Shown in pieces: positions 7,891 to 16,684 of a DNA stretch of 56,840 nt. The notes under the pieces are model-generated. The model ran no database searches, was not told the DNA's origin, and worked only from the letters and a program-made list of their open reading frames with translations. The stretch's first letter is position 1; each line of letters opens with the position of its first letter. The stretch is from Elusimicrobia bacterium RIFOXYA2_FULL_39_19 (GTDB lineage: Bacteria > Elusimicrobiota > Endomicrobiia > CG1-02-37-114 > XYA2-FULL-39-19). Made by a program: the position numbers and the translations under genes. The stretch lies in the NCBI GenBank assembly GCA_001800285.1, contig MGVC01000026.1, positions 1-56,840 on the forward strand, written 5' to 3'.

Positions 7891-9637
7891 AGATGAAGTA
7901 GTTTTAATCCTAGATGAAAGAGTTTCTATTCTTATTGGCGCAAACGACCATGGAAAATCGAATATTTTAGCAGCGATTCAATGTCTGAACGATGAATTTC
8001 AAATAAAACCAGAGGATAAGAATTGGGATTTGGATAAAGATTCCGTTGTAAAAATTAAATGGCACTTCTCGTATACTGACGATGTGAAAACAATATTGAA
8101 AGGGATGTCCGTGCAAGAAGTTGATTCCCAGCCTGACGTCCAACCTACAACTGCCACAGAAGAGTGTTTCCCAATAAATAGTTCTGAAGAAATTATTTAT
8201 TCAAGAGATAACAACTCTAATAAAATATCAATTGAGTCTCTGCCTTTCAGAATACCTATTTCAAAAGGAAAAGATATTCTTCAATTTAAACCCAGGGTAG
8301 AATTATTTGTTTCGCCGACTACCAATATAGTAGACCAGGTAAAAGTAACAGAATTAACCCAACCACAATTTGAATTTATGCAAGGAATTTTCAGATTGGC
8401 AGGTATTTGGGAGAACAGGCAGGAAATGTTTACTCAAAATGATAAAACTTCAAGGTTATTAGATGAAGCTTCAGAACGTTTAACGAAAATTCTTAACGAT
8501 AAATGGAATCAAGGCAGAGAGCTGAAATGGAAATTTGAGCATACTGGTTCAAATGGTGACACTATTGTTATTAAAATACAAGATCCTGCAATAAAAAGTC
8601 AGTATACTAGACCTTCAATGCGTTCTTCAGGGTTCAAAACATTTTTTTTGCTTTCAATGATTACATCTGCAAGGACTCAAAATAAACCAAATGATTCATA
8701 TATTTTTCTTTTTGACGAACCTGGGACTTACTTACATCCTCATGCTCAATTGGACTTGCAAAGAAGTCTTGAATCAATATCTGAAAATACACAAATCATA
8801 TATACAACTCATTCGATATTTTTGATAAACAAAAATCATCACGACAGAAACCTTGTAGTGAATAAAACTAAACAAGGAACGAAGGTGGACCAAAAACCAT
8901 TCATAAATAATTGGAAATCTGTTCGCGCGTCATTAGGTATATTACTTAGCAATAATTTTTTAATAGCCGATAAAACTTTGTTAGTAGAAGGACCGTCAGA
9001 TATAATTTATGTTCTTAATGCAATGAAAACTTTTAAAAAAGAAAATAAACTTGATATAGACTTGAACGATTTTAGCATAGTTGATGCTGGATGTTCTGAG
9101 AATTATATAGCAATGGCAAAATTGATGTTGTCGGAAGGGAGGGAGGTTGTCGCTTTAATCGATGGTAATGGAACGGGGAGTACTATTGATAAGCAATTAG
9201 GAAAATATTGTGAAGCTGAAATAAAATCGAAAAAATTGAAAATAAAAGCATTGCCGTCAGGTAAATCATCTGAGGATATTTTTTGCAATATTGAGAATTT
9301 ACAGGAATCGATATTGGACGTTGCTCAAGAGCTAGTAGACAGAGGATTGCGTTCTTTCAAACAAGATATAGACGTAAGGAAAAAATCAGAAGCTATTAAA
9401 CCCCATAAAAATGATACGTTAGGTAAAATTATTGAAGACATAACTAAATCATTTTTCCAGCCGGAAGAAAAAATATCTAAATTGTCTATAGCCCTGAAAT
9501 ATGAAGATATCTGTGCCAAGAATTCAAAACTTATTCCAAATACTGCTTTAGCTGAGTTAACGAAAATAAAAGAGATTTTAAAACTACGCAGTGAAAAATC
9601 TAGCGACATTGCTATCCTAGAAGAAACAACAGAATAA
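7847..9637 (+). CDS. OLD-family ATP-dependent nuclease (ABC ATPase plus Toprim)
   Basis: The 596-aa protein has the OLD layout: an SMC/ABC-type ATPase with Walker A GANDHGKSN at residues 31-39 and Walker B FLFDEPG with D290 and E291, followed by THS, then a Toprim domain starting at LLVEGPSD (E381) and containing LIDGNG (D439-x-N441). OLD proteins are DNA nucleases, often in phage-defence islands. No UvrD-like partner gene lies next to it, so it is not a Gabija pair; it looks like a single-gene (class 1) OLD. The usual Toprim D-x-D is D-x-N here. The gene is visibly more AT-rich than its neighbours and sits between two broken genes, both signs of transfer. The ATG at 7847 gives the typical MRLKNLAITGFRSIK start. 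Confidence 0.87.
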   Translation: MRLKNLAITGFRSIKDEVVLILDERVSILIGANDHGKSNILAAIQCLNDEFQIKPEDKNWDLDKDSVVKIKWHFSYTDDVKTILKGMSVQEVDSQPDVQPTTATEECFPINSSEEIIYSRDNNSNKISIESLPFRIPISKGKDILQFKPRVELFVSPTTNIVDQVKVTELTQPQFEFMQGIFRLAGIWENRQEMFTQNDKTSRLLDEASERLTKILNDKWNQGRELKWKFEHTGSNGDTIVIKIQDPAIKSQYTRPSMRSSGFKTFFLLSMITSARTQNKPNDSYIFLFDEPGTYLHPHAQLDLQRSLESISENTQIIYTTHSIFLINKNHHDRNLVVNKTKQGTKVDQKPFINNWKSVRASLGILLSNNFLIADKTLLVEGPSDIIYVLNAMKTFKKENKLDIDLNDFSIVDAGCSENYIAMAKLMLSEGREVVALIDGNGTGSTIDKQLGKYCEAEIKSKKLKIKALPSGKSSEDIFCNIENLQESILDVAQELVDRGLRSFKQDIDVRKKSEAIKPHKNDTLGKIIEDITKSFFQPEEKISKLSIALKYEDICAKNSKLIPNTALAELTKIKEILKLRSEKSSDIAILEETTE

Positions 9638-9651
9638 TATTATTTAGCGTC

Positions 9652-9972
9652 CTAACATATATCTGTCCCAGATGGACTAATATCCTGGCCCATCATCACA
9701 GAAACGCGGCTTTTTTCTTCATCCTCTAGCTCAAGATGTATTGCAGCAGTAGCGTAATCAAAGGCTTCCTTTTGCTTGAATTCTATTGCGCGCTGAACTT
9801 CCCGTTTAGGTATCTTACGCCAGCAGTTGTCTTTTAATTTCTGAACCTGTGTTTCCTGTTTCTTCTTTTCTTCAAGGTAGAATTCTGCATGCTGATATGT
9901 GGCTATAGCTTTACAGGAAAGCCTCAACAGACCGCTAACCGTAGTGTGTTTCCTCAGGGCAAAAGCCTTCAC
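9652..9972 (-). CDS. Hypothetical protein next to the OLD gene
   Basis: A 106-codon minus-strand frame starting at GTG 9972 has sensible codon use and encodes a charged, helix-rich protein with EEKKKQETQVQKLKDN, AIEFKQKEAFDYATAAI and a run of acidic residues. I recognise no family. GGAT five bases before the GTG is a weak ribosome binding site. The frame stays open for a few codons upstream into the phosphotransferase remnant, so the gene may itself be truncated at its start. It faces the OLD gene tail to tail with a 14-base gap and may be the second gene of the island. Confidence 0.45.
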   Translation of the reverse strand: MKAFALRKHTTVSGLLRLSCKAIATYQHAEFYLEEKKKQETQVQKLKDNCWRKIPKREVQRAIEFKQKEAFDYATAAIHLELEDEEKSRVSVMMGQDISPSGTDIC

Positions 9973-10268
9973 TAAATCCAGTAAAGATTTTAAGATTAAT
10001 AAAAAACATTACTGATTGTGCCCGCCTCAACAAAAAAAAAGTGACTGTCTGCGGAGAGATAGGTTCAGACCCGGTAGGCGCCTGCTTACTGGTTGGGCTG
10101 GGAATACAGTCAATTTCAATGAATCCATCCGCCATTGCTGTAATAAGAAAAGAACTATCAAATAAGTACTATAAAGATTTGAAAATGATGGCTGAAGAAT
10201 CATTAACCCATCAAGACAGCGCTGAAATCCTAAAACTGTGGAACAAATGCTACACAACTGCTGATTAA
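9966..10268 (+). pseudogene. C-terminal fragment of a PtsI/PtsP-type PEP phosphotransferase
   Basis: About 100 codons in one open frame match the end of the PEP-utilising TIM barrel of enzyme I proteins: ILRLIK, then VTVCGEIGSDPVGACLLVGL with the family's C-G-E-x-x-x-D-P signature, then SISMNPSAIAVIRK (normally S-M-N/S-P-x-x-I). The first two thirds of the gene, including the His and swivelling domains, are missing, and a stop lies at 9936-9938 in the same frame. A GTG at 10041 could start a 75-aa product, but it would lack the active site. The break point near 9966 marks the right edge of the OLD island. Confidence 0.75.
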
Positions 10269-10305
10269 CACAAAAATAATCTAACCTACCGCGAAGTTTT
10301 CTTAA

Positions 10306-10334
10306 TTGCTTTACAAAACATTATTTTATATAAT
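10306..10334 (+). promoter_or_regulatory. Putative sigma-70 promoter of the phosphate uptake operon
   Basis: TTGCTT (10306-10311) and TATAAT (10329-10334) are spaced by 17 bases and lie 78 bases before the DUF47 start. No Pho-box-like direct repeat was noticed. Confidence 0.55.
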
Positions 10335-10411
10335 TCAATTCACCATTCAATTACAGCTGGTTGCAATCGAAAAGCTTATTTAAAAACTAAAACAACACAA
10401 AGGAGAACATT

Positions 10412-11038
10412 ATGCTATCAATCTTTTTTCCAAAAGACTTCAATATGTTTGACCTGTTTGAAAAACAAGTAGGGATTTCTGTAGAAGGAGCAAAATACTT
10501 TAAACAAATGATTACAGAAGGAAAACTAAGCCAGGAAGCACTGGACAAACTGCATAACATAGAGCACCAGGGGGACGAAGTAGCCCATGATATAATAGAA
10601 CAGCTGAACAAATCTTTCATTACCCCATTTGACCGCGAAGACATACACGCCCTTGTAAAAGAGATAGATGATATTACCGATATGCTTCACACCCTGACCA
10701 ACAGGATGCTGGTTTATAAAATGACAGAGAAGAACGTACATCTGACTGCGTTTGCAAACATGATTGAAGAATCTGTATTGGCAGTAGAATGCGCCGTAAA
10801 AGGCCTGAGAAATACAAAAAATTATAAGTCAGTTAAAGACGCCTGTGTAGAAGTAAACCGCCTGGAAAATGAAGGCGATATGATGAGAGATAAAGTACTG
10901 GCTGAACTTTTTGAAACAGAAAAAGACCCCATTAAAGTAATAAAGCTTAAAGATATTTTTCAGGAAGCGGAAACCATACTGGACATCTGCGAAGATGTGG
11001 CCCACATGGTAGAAAACATATTGGTAAAACAAATATAA
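10412..11038 (+). CDS. DUF47 / PhoU-like accessory protein of the Pit phosphate transporter
   Basis: This 208-aa, entirely helical protein matches the DUF47 (YkaA, PhoU-like) family. It keeps the conserved heptad segments EHQGDEVAHDIIEQLNKSF, FDREDIHAL, DDITD and LENEGD-x-M, in which acidic E-x-x-x-D patterns bind metal clusters in PhoU relatives. Members sit next to Pit transporters and modulate their activity. The pit gene follows after four bases, so translation is probably coupled. A ribosome binding site AAAGGAG is at 10399-10405. Length is normal for the family. Confidence 0.92.
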   Translation: MLSIFFPKDFNMFDLFEKQVGISVEGAKYFKQMITEGKLSQEALDKLHNIEHQGDEVAHDIIEQLNKSFITPFDREDIHALVKEIDDITDMLHTLTNRMLVYKMTEKNVHLTAFANMIEESVLAVECAVKGLRNTKNYKSVKDACVEVNRLENEGDMMRDKVLAELFETEKDPIKVIKLKDIFQEAETILDICEDVAHMVENILVKQI

Positions 11039-11042
11039 ATCT

Positions 11043-12023
11043 ATGACCTTAACAATTCTACTTTTAATCCTTCTTGCCTTAACATTTGATTTCCTAAACG
11101 GCTTTCATGATTCAGCTAACTCTATAGCTACGGTAGTATCCACCCGCGTGCTTTCACCGCGCGCTGCTGTTTTATGGGCTGCATTTTTTAATTTTATTGC
11201 TTTCCTGTTTTTCGGCCTGCATATAGCTAATACTATTGGAAAAGGTATTGTTGATATTAATATAGTTGATAATAGATTCATTTTTGGTGCTCTTATGGGA
11301 GCCTGCGGATGGAACATCATTACCTGGTATTTCGGCCTTCCAACCAGCTCCTCTCATGCTTTAATAGGAGGAATGATTGGGGCAGCATTAGTAAAAGCCG
11401 GCACCAGCGCGCTGGTATTTGAAGGCATAACAAAAACAGTGATATTTATTTTTGTTTCACCGATAGCGGGATTAATATTAGGCCTTTTGTTCGGATTAGC
11501 AGTTTACTGGATGGCTCGTAAAAGCAATCCTTCAAAAGTAGACCATTTGTTCAGAAAAGGACAACTGCTATCTGCAGCTCTTTACAGTTTAGGCCACGGC
11601 GGAAACGATGCACAAAAAACCATGGGTATTATAGCCAGTTTGCTTTTCGGGGCAGGTCTTTTGGGGCCCACGTTTCATATACCTTTCTGGGTTGTAATTT
11701 CCTGCCAGGCAGCAATTGCACTGGGTACCATGTTTGGGGGCTGGCGCATTGTTAAAACCATGGGCCAGAAAGTAGCAAAACTTAAACCTATTGACGGCTT
11801 CTGTGCAGAATCAGGAGCATCTATAATGTTATTTATAGCATCTTTTTTTGGTATTCCTGTCAGTACCACCCACACTATTACAGGAGCTATAATGGGTGTC
11901 GGCTCCGTAAGGCGTTTAACCGCAGTAAAATGGGGAGTTGCAGGTACCATCATTTGGGCCTGGATTCTTACCATACCTTGTTCAGCACTAATTTCCGCTA
12001 TAGCCTACTTCATAGTAAAATAA
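11043..12023 (+). CDS. pit: Low-affinity inorganic phosphate transporter (Pit family)
   Basis: The 326-aa membrane protein is a PiT-family phosphate permease (PF01384), which carries metal-phosphate or phosphate with H+ or Na+ across the inner membrane. The two inverted half-domain signatures are visible: GFHDSANSIATVVSTR near the start and GHGGNDAQKTMGI around residue 185. About ten membrane segments can be counted. At 326 aa it is the short form, similar to other bacterial and archaeal Pit proteins and smaller than E. coli PitA. It is co-transcribed with the DUF47 gene ahead of it. Confidence 0.95.
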   Translation: MTLTILLLILLALTFDFLNGFHDSANSIATVVSTRVLSPRAAVLWAAFFNFIAFLFFGLHIANTIGKGIVDINIVDNRFIFGALMGACGWNIITWYFGLPTSSSHALIGGMIGAALVKAGTSALVFEGITKTVIFIFVSPIAGLILGLLFGLAVYWMARKSNPSKVDHLFRKGQLLSAALYSLGHGGNDAQKTMGIIASLLFGAGLLGPTFHIPFWVVISCQAAIALGTMFGGWRIVKTMGQKVAKLKPIDGFCAESGASIMLFIASFFGIPVSTTHTITGAIMGVGSVRRLTAVKWGVAGTIIWAWILTIPCSALISAIAYFIVK

Positions 12024-12054
12024 AAATCAAGTTTATATGTTAATAAGATGATAC

Positions 12055-12111
12055 GTTGATAAGAATACAAATTTGATTCATATCAACCTAACAACATATC
12101 AACTTATCAAC
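12055..12111. repeat. Long inverted repeat after the pit gene
   Basis: GTTGATAAG (12055-12063) is inverted as CTTATCAAC (12103-12111), with further ATCAAC and CATATCAAC half copies in between. It could fold at the mRNA end of the pit operon, but no U-tract follows, so a terminator role is uncertain. Confidence 0.45.
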
Positions 12112-12124
12112 TGAATTTATCCCA

Positions 12125-13288
12125 ATGAAATCCAAATTCAACCAAATCATTAACCGTAAAAATACAAATTCCGCTAAATGGGACCGGCTAAGCTGGGCTT
12201 TTGGTACGGAAAACATCACACCCATGAGTATTGCCGATATGGATTTTAAAGCCAGCGGCCCAATCCTTAATGCAATAAATTCCATTACCCGCCACGGCAT
12301 TTTCGGCTACTCCTATTATCCCGATACACTGAAAAAAGCTATAACTCAATGGTTTAATAAAAAACATGGAGTAAAACTATCAGAAGCAGACATGGTTTTT
12401 GCGCCCTGCGTGCTGGCCTCTATAAGTTTTCTGCTTGATATTTTTACCAAGCCGGGAGATAAAGTGCTTATCCAGACTCCGGTTTACCCGCCTTTTTTTA
12501 ATATAGTAAAAGAAAACAACAGGGTACTGATAGAAAATCCGCTGATTAACCGTAACGGGCATTATGCAATGGATTTTGAAGATTTTTCAAAAAAAGCAAC
12601 CGGCGTAAAAATTTTTATCCTATGCAACCCGCATAACCCGGTAGGCAGGGTTTGGACAAAAAAAGAACTGGAACAAATAGGAAGAATCTGCGTAAAAAAA
12701 AGAATTCTTATAGTATCTGATGACATTCACTGTGATATCATATATAAAGGAAGCGGTTATGTGCCTATAGCCGGCATAGCAGAAAGTATAGCCCAAAACT
12801 GTGTAACGCTTTATTCACCAAACAAAACGTTCGGCACAGCAGGGCTGGCATGCGCCTGCGCAGTAACAAAAAACGAAGAAATAAAAAAACGGTTCCGTGC
12901 CTATATAATGGCTAAAAAACTTGAATCTGCCAATCGTATAAGCACCTCTGCCTGGGAGGCGGGTTGTAATAAAAGCCGGGACTGGCATACACAACTGATT
13001 AAACACCTTGAAAATAACATGACTTATCTGGAATCTTTCATAAAGGACCGCCTGCCGTTAATAAAGTTTGTAAAACCGGAAGGCACATTTCTGGCCTGGC
13101 TGGACTGCCGGCAAATGAATATGACAGAAAAACAGCTTAAAGATTTCTTTTATAAAAAAGCAGGGGCGGGATTATCCCCGGGCAGTATTTTCGGCGTTGA
13201 GGGAGAGGGATTTATGAGAATGAATATTGCCTGCCCTTTAACGGTGCTTAAAAAAGTGCTATATAGTATTGAAAGGTCCTTTAGTTGA
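12125..13288 (+). CDS. MalY/PatB-type PLP aminotransferase (putative C-S lyase)
   Basis: The 387-aa protein is a fold-type I PLP enzyme of the MalY/PatB group, which typically splits cystathionine or cysteine to give pyruvate, ammonia and a thiol or sulfide. Diagnostic features are PMSIADMDF near residue 35, the PLP-contacting SDDIHCDI, and the lysine K234 in YSPNKTFG that forms the aldimine. The C-terminus GEGFMRMNIACP provides the arginine that binds the substrate carboxylate. Length is normal. The gene stands alone, with about 100 bases before it and repeat-rich sequence after it. True substrate cannot be told from sequence. Confidence 0.9.
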   Translation: MKSKFNQIINRKNTNSAKWDRLSWAFGTENITPMSIADMDFKASGPILNAINSITRHGIFGYSYYPDTLKKAITQWFNKKHGVKLSEADMVFAPCVLASISFLLDIFTKPGDKVLIQTPVYPPFFNIVKENNRVLIENPLINRNGHYAMDFEDFSKKATGVKIFILCNPHNPVGRVWTKKELEQIGRICVKKRILIVSDDIHCDIIYKGSGYVPIAGIAESIAQNCVTLYSPNKTFGTAGLACACAVTKNEEIKKRFRAYIMAKKLESANRISTSAWEAGCNKSRDWHTQLIKHLENNMTYLESFIKDRLPLIKFVKPEGTFLAWLDCRQMNMTEKQLKDFFYKKAGAGLSPGSIFGVEGEGFMRMNIACPLTVLKKVLYSIERSFS

Positions 13289-13291
13289 TTC

Positions 13292-13310
13292 CCACGGGCT
13301 TCGCCCGTGG
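13292..13310. repeat. REP-like hairpin
   Basis: CCACGGGC-TTC-GCCCGTGG is a perfect 8-bp stem with a 3-base loop just after the aminotransferase stop codon. No U-tract follows, so it is likely a palindromic extragenic repeat, though it could also protect the 3' end of the mRNA. Confidence 0.6.
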
Positions 13311-13434
13311 CACAAACACCTACCCCGTGCAGTTTTCATCCTGATTTATCCTTTTACAATAGGATATCTGGATATTGCTCATAAAAAAAACAATTTGAAA
13401 ACTATCGCAGGGGTAAACGTCAAACATGCATTCA

Positions 13435-13453
13435 TCTCCGCCTCAGGCGGAGA
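13435..13453. repeat. REP-like hairpin before the amidase gene
   Basis: TCTCCGCC-TCA-GGCGGAGA is a perfect 8-bp stem with a 3-base loop, ending 17 bases before the amidase ATG. It occupies the place where a ribosome binding site would be expected, and no other good one is visible. Confidence 0.6.
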
Positions 13454-13470
13454 ATTCTGCTACCGTTTAA

Positions 13471-15342
13471 ATGAAAAAACTTTGTTTACTCTTTTGCTTC
13501 GCTTTAATTAATACCTGCCTTTATGCCCAATCTACCGATACCATAAAAGAGATAGCTATATCTACATCCACGCTTATTCAAAATACTACAGAACCACTGA
13601 TTACAGTAGTAGAAGCAAGTACCGGAATCTTACGAATAGTGCACCCTTATGAAGGGATGCGCATGCCCGCGGTAGATTCATCGTTTGTTTACGGCTACGC
13701 AAGGCCTGAAGGTAAACTTACCATAAACGGCAAAGAAACACCTATTCATCCGCAGGGCGGTTTTTTAGCCATGACAGATTATTCACCCGGTAATTTCACT
13801 ATAAAAGCTGAGCTTAGAATTGGCACGACTATTTATACCGTTAAACGCAGTATTATCATAGCCTGCGGTTCTGTAGCTGTCAGCACAAAAACTCTTTTTA
13901 TTAACAACATAGAACCTTCCGCTGATATGGAAGTACTGGCACCTGAGGCGCTTACTGTTTCCTGCAGCGCCACACCGGAAAAGGAAGTTTATTTTAGAAT
14001 TGCAGGCATAAAGAAAAAATACAGGATGACAGGCAATTCAGCAGGTTTTTATCAGGGAACCTGCATAATCCGGCAGGAAATTGAACTTAAAAATACGCGG
14101 ATTATAATAACCATAACGGATAAAGCTACGGGGAAAAGCCTGTCTGCCAAATCAGGCGGTACGATAAGGACTATGGATTTGGATACATTGCAAATTGTTG
14201 AAGTTACTACAAACACAGCTATTTTAAGGGCAGGCCCTTCTACAAATTATGGCGACAAAGCCGCCTATATGCTCTTTCCTCCGATAGGCACCAGACTGCG
14301 CGTAGTAGGAAGAAGAGGCAACGAACTAAAGATTAAAGCCGCTGAAAGGATGGTTTTATATATCAGTAAATTTGAAGTTAAACCTTTACCGGAAGGAACC
14401 GCCTATAAAACAGCCATGGTAGGCAGTCCCAGCGTAAGAGAAAATGACCGCAGTGTCTTGGTGAAAATCCCGTTAAGCATGAAAATACCGGTTGAAGTAG
14501 TGCCCTACGTGAATGAAAACCATATTGATATTATTCTTTTCGGGGCATACTCAAATACAGACTGGATTTTTCAGAACAAATCTACCCGCGCTATAGTGAA
14601 CATGCAGTGGTATCAGGATGAAACAGATATTTACCGTTTCCGTTTGAATACCAGGGCTGATTCCTGGTGGGGCTATGATATCCGTTATGAAGGCTCAACT
14701 CTGGTATTTGAGCTGCGCAGCCCGCCGGAAATTTCCAGTGGAAACCCGTTTAAAGATATTTTAATTGCGCTGGATGCAGGCCACAGCAAAGATACCGGCG
14801 CCGTAGGAATAACTGGCACTTATGAAAAAGATATTAACCTTTCTATTGCTTACATTTTAAAAGATAAACTGCTTAACGAAGGCGCGCAGGTCTTTATGGT
14901 ACGTAAAGGTGAAGAAGACCTTTCCTTATATGAAAGGCCTAAGCTGGCATGGAAAGAACGCGCAGATATACTGCTAAGCATTCACAATAACGCCACCGGG
15001 GAAGGTCAGAACCCTTACGAATACGGCGGTTTTAGCATTTATTACTTTAACCAGCACAGTTTCATTTTGGCAGATGAAATTCATAAAGCCTATATGGAAG
15101 TATTTTCACCGCAGAAAAATCCTGACACAGCGCTGAAAGATAACAATCTGGATTACAGCAGTTTTGTATTGACACGGCCGGCGCAATTTCCGGCAGTGCT
15201 TATAGAATCCGCTTATATGACAATTCCCAGGGAAGAAGCGCTGCTGCGCACGAGAGAATTCCAGGAGATGTGTGCCCAGGCTATGTTTACCGGCCTAAAA
15301 CGCTATTTAACAAACATAAGAAATAAAAACCGCAAAAACTAA
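13471..15342 (+). CDS. Secreted N-acetylmuramoyl-L-alanine amidase (amidase_3) with SH3-like domain
   Basis: The 623-aa protein has a signal peptide (1-20), an uncharacterised beta-rich region, a bacterial SH3-like segment around residues 247-308 (ILRAGPSTNYGDKAAYM), and an AmiC-type amidase_3 domain from about 428 to the end. Zinc ligands fit H438 in LDAGHSK, E452 in GTYEKD and H505 in SIHNNA; the catalytic glutamate is E579 in LIESAYM. Such enzymes cut the amide bond between N-acetylmuramic acid and the stem peptide in the periplasm during cell separation or wall remodelling. The long N-terminal half is an AMIN-like targeting region by position, but I cannot identify it firmly. The next gene is a histidine kinase 42 bases on. 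Confidence 0.9.
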   Translation: MKKLCLLFCFALINTCLYAQSTDTIKEIAISTSTLIQNTTEPLITVVEASTGILRIVHPYEGMRMPAVDSSFVYGYARPEGKLTINGKETPIHPQGGFLAMTDYSPGNFTIKAELRIGTTIYTVKRSIIIACGSVAVSTKTLFINNIEPSADMEVLAPEALTVSCSATPEKEVYFRIAGIKKKYRMTGNSAGFYQGTCIIRQEIELKNTRIIITITDKATGKSLSAKSGGTIRTMDLDTLQIVEVTTNTAILRAGPSTNYGDKAAYMLFPPIGTRLRVVGRRGNELKIKAAERMVLYISKFEVKPLPEGTAYKTAMVGSPSVRENDRSVLVKIPLSMKIPVEVVPYVNENHIDIILFGAYSNTDWIFQNKSTRAIVNMQWYQDETDIYRFRLNTRADSWWGYDIRYEGSTLVFELRSPPEISSGNPFKDILIALDAGHSKDTGAVGITGTYEKDINLSIAYILKDKLLNEGAQVFMVRKGEEDLSLYERPKLAWKERADILLSIHNNATGEGQNPYEYGGFSIYYFNQHSFILADEIHKAYMEVFSPQKNPDTALKDNNLDYSSFVLTRPAQFPAVLIESAYMTIPREEALLRTREFQEMCAQAMFTGLKRYLTNIRNKNRKN

Positions 15343-15384
15343 TAAATAATTTTTACATAATTGATTAACTTTCACGTACAAATC

Positions 15385-16635
15385 ATGAACCAGACAAATG
15401 TATTTAATGAAATTGAGATAAAAAGAAAAACAACATTACTGTATGTTTTGCTCCTTATTGAACTGATTTTCCTTACTTCTTTTGGCATTATTACTTATAT
15501 TCGGCATAACTCACCGTTGAGCATTTATGTCTTTATTACCGAATTTGTCATTATTGTTTCATTTATTCACTACATAACCACAAAAAAGATTTTTTTTATT
15601 AACTATTCTTCTGTGGTTTCTTTAGAGATATTATTTTTGTTTTTGCTGCTTTCAGGAGGAATAAATAACACCGGCCATTTATGGACGTACTTCCTTCCTT
15701 TAACAGCATTTTTTATTTTAGGTTTATCCAGTGGAACTGCTGTTGTTTTATCATTTTTGCTTATTAGCACATTCGTTTTTGCGACCGGATGGCCCCTGAA
15801 CACATCTTTTTACCCGATTGAATTTAAAACAAGATATTTAAGCTCATTTTTTGTTGTTTCCTTAGTTGCATACTTTTTTGAATACACAAGAGATTTAACT
15901 CAAAAAAAACTTGTGCAGGAAAACATTGAAAAACAAAACATTCAGAATCAGCTTATTCAATCGGAAAAAATGTCCGCTGTGGGCCAGTTAGCTGGAGGGG
16001 TAGCTCATGAAATAAATAACCCCTTAGCGGTCATTCTTGGCTTTGCACAAACTATTGCAAAAAAAATAAAAACTGATGATCCTCTTTACCTGCCCCTTGC
16101 CTCTATTGAAAGAGAAGCCCTGCGTTGCAAATATCTCATAGAAAACCTTTTACTGTTTTCACGAAAAGAAAGCAATCTTTTTGTCGAGAGCAATTTAAAC
16201 AAAATTGTAGAAGACGCATTAATTCTTATAGAAACAAGGACAAACATAAACAAAATTCAAATTATTAAAAAATTAGACATTAACCTGCCCCCGATGAAAA
16301 TAAACCCAAATTTTATTACCCAGGTAATTATAAATCTCTGCAATAATTCCATTGATGCCATTCCCGAAAAAGGACAAATTATCATAACTACAAAACAAAT
16401 TGAAAACAACATCCAGCTGACAGTTGCAGATACCGGCACAGGAATTCATGAGAAACTGATAGGGCATGTTTTTGAACCCTTTTTTACTACTAAAAAAGTG
16501 GGAAAAGGCACCGGTCTGGGGCTAAGTTTGTGTTATGAAATTATAAACAAACATTCAGGCGCAATTTCAATAGAAAGCATTGTAAACAAAGGAACAATAG
16601 TAACAGTCTGCCTGCCTATTGAAAACAATAGTTAG
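15385..16635 (+). CDS. Membrane histidine kinase, paralogue 1
   Basis: From the ATG at 15385 the protein is 416 aa (a TTG at 15361 would add eight residues). Five or six membrane segments occupy residues 15-175, then a HisKA helix with QSEKMSAVGQLAGG and the phospho-acceptor H208 in AHEINNP, then a HATPase_c domain with the N box NLCNNSIDA, G1 DTGTGI, F box FEPFFTT and G2 GKGTGLGLS. All residues for autokinase activity are present. No response regulator lies beside it, so its partner is elsewhere. The kinase core is strikingly like that at 21925-23415. The membrane part may itself be the sensor, since no large periplasmic loop is present. Confidence 0.9.
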   Translation: MNQTNVFNEIEIKRKTTLLYVLLLIELIFLTSFGIITYIRHNSPLSIYVFITEFVIIVSFIHYITTKKIFFINYSSVVSLEILFLFLLLSGGINNTGHLWTYFLPLTAFFILGLSSGTAVVLSFLLISTFVFATGWPLNTSFYPIEFKTRYLSSFFVVSLVAYFFEYTRDLTQKKLVQENIEKQNIQNQLIQSEKMSAVGQLAGGVAHEINNPLAVILGFAQTIAKKIKTDDPLYLPLASIEREALRCKYLIENLLLFSRKESNLFVESNLNKIVEDALILIETRTNINKIQIIKKLDINLPPMKINPNFITQVIINLCNNSIDAIPEKGQIIITTKQIENNIQLTVADTGTGIHEKLIGHVFEPFFTTKKVGKGTGLGLSLCYEIINKHSGAISIESIVNKGTIVTVCLPIENNS

Positions 16636-16684
16636 TTACCCTGTTTAAAATCTGGAATTGCTTTTAAAAATAAAGGATACTTTA

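Noticed and set aside
7847-9637. Gabija defence system
   Set aside because: The GajB UvrD-like helicase gene that would have to follow is absent; only a 106-codon opposite-strand gene is next to it.
10041-10268. Independent 75-aa protein from GTG 10041
   Set aside because: The homology to the PEP-utilising barrel starts upstream of the GTG in the same frame, so it is a gene remnant, not a small gene.
13269-13511. 80-codon reading frame across the hairpin region before the amidase
   Set aside because: It spans two palindromic repeats and overlaps both the aminotransferase end and the amidase signal peptide; composition is not protein-like.
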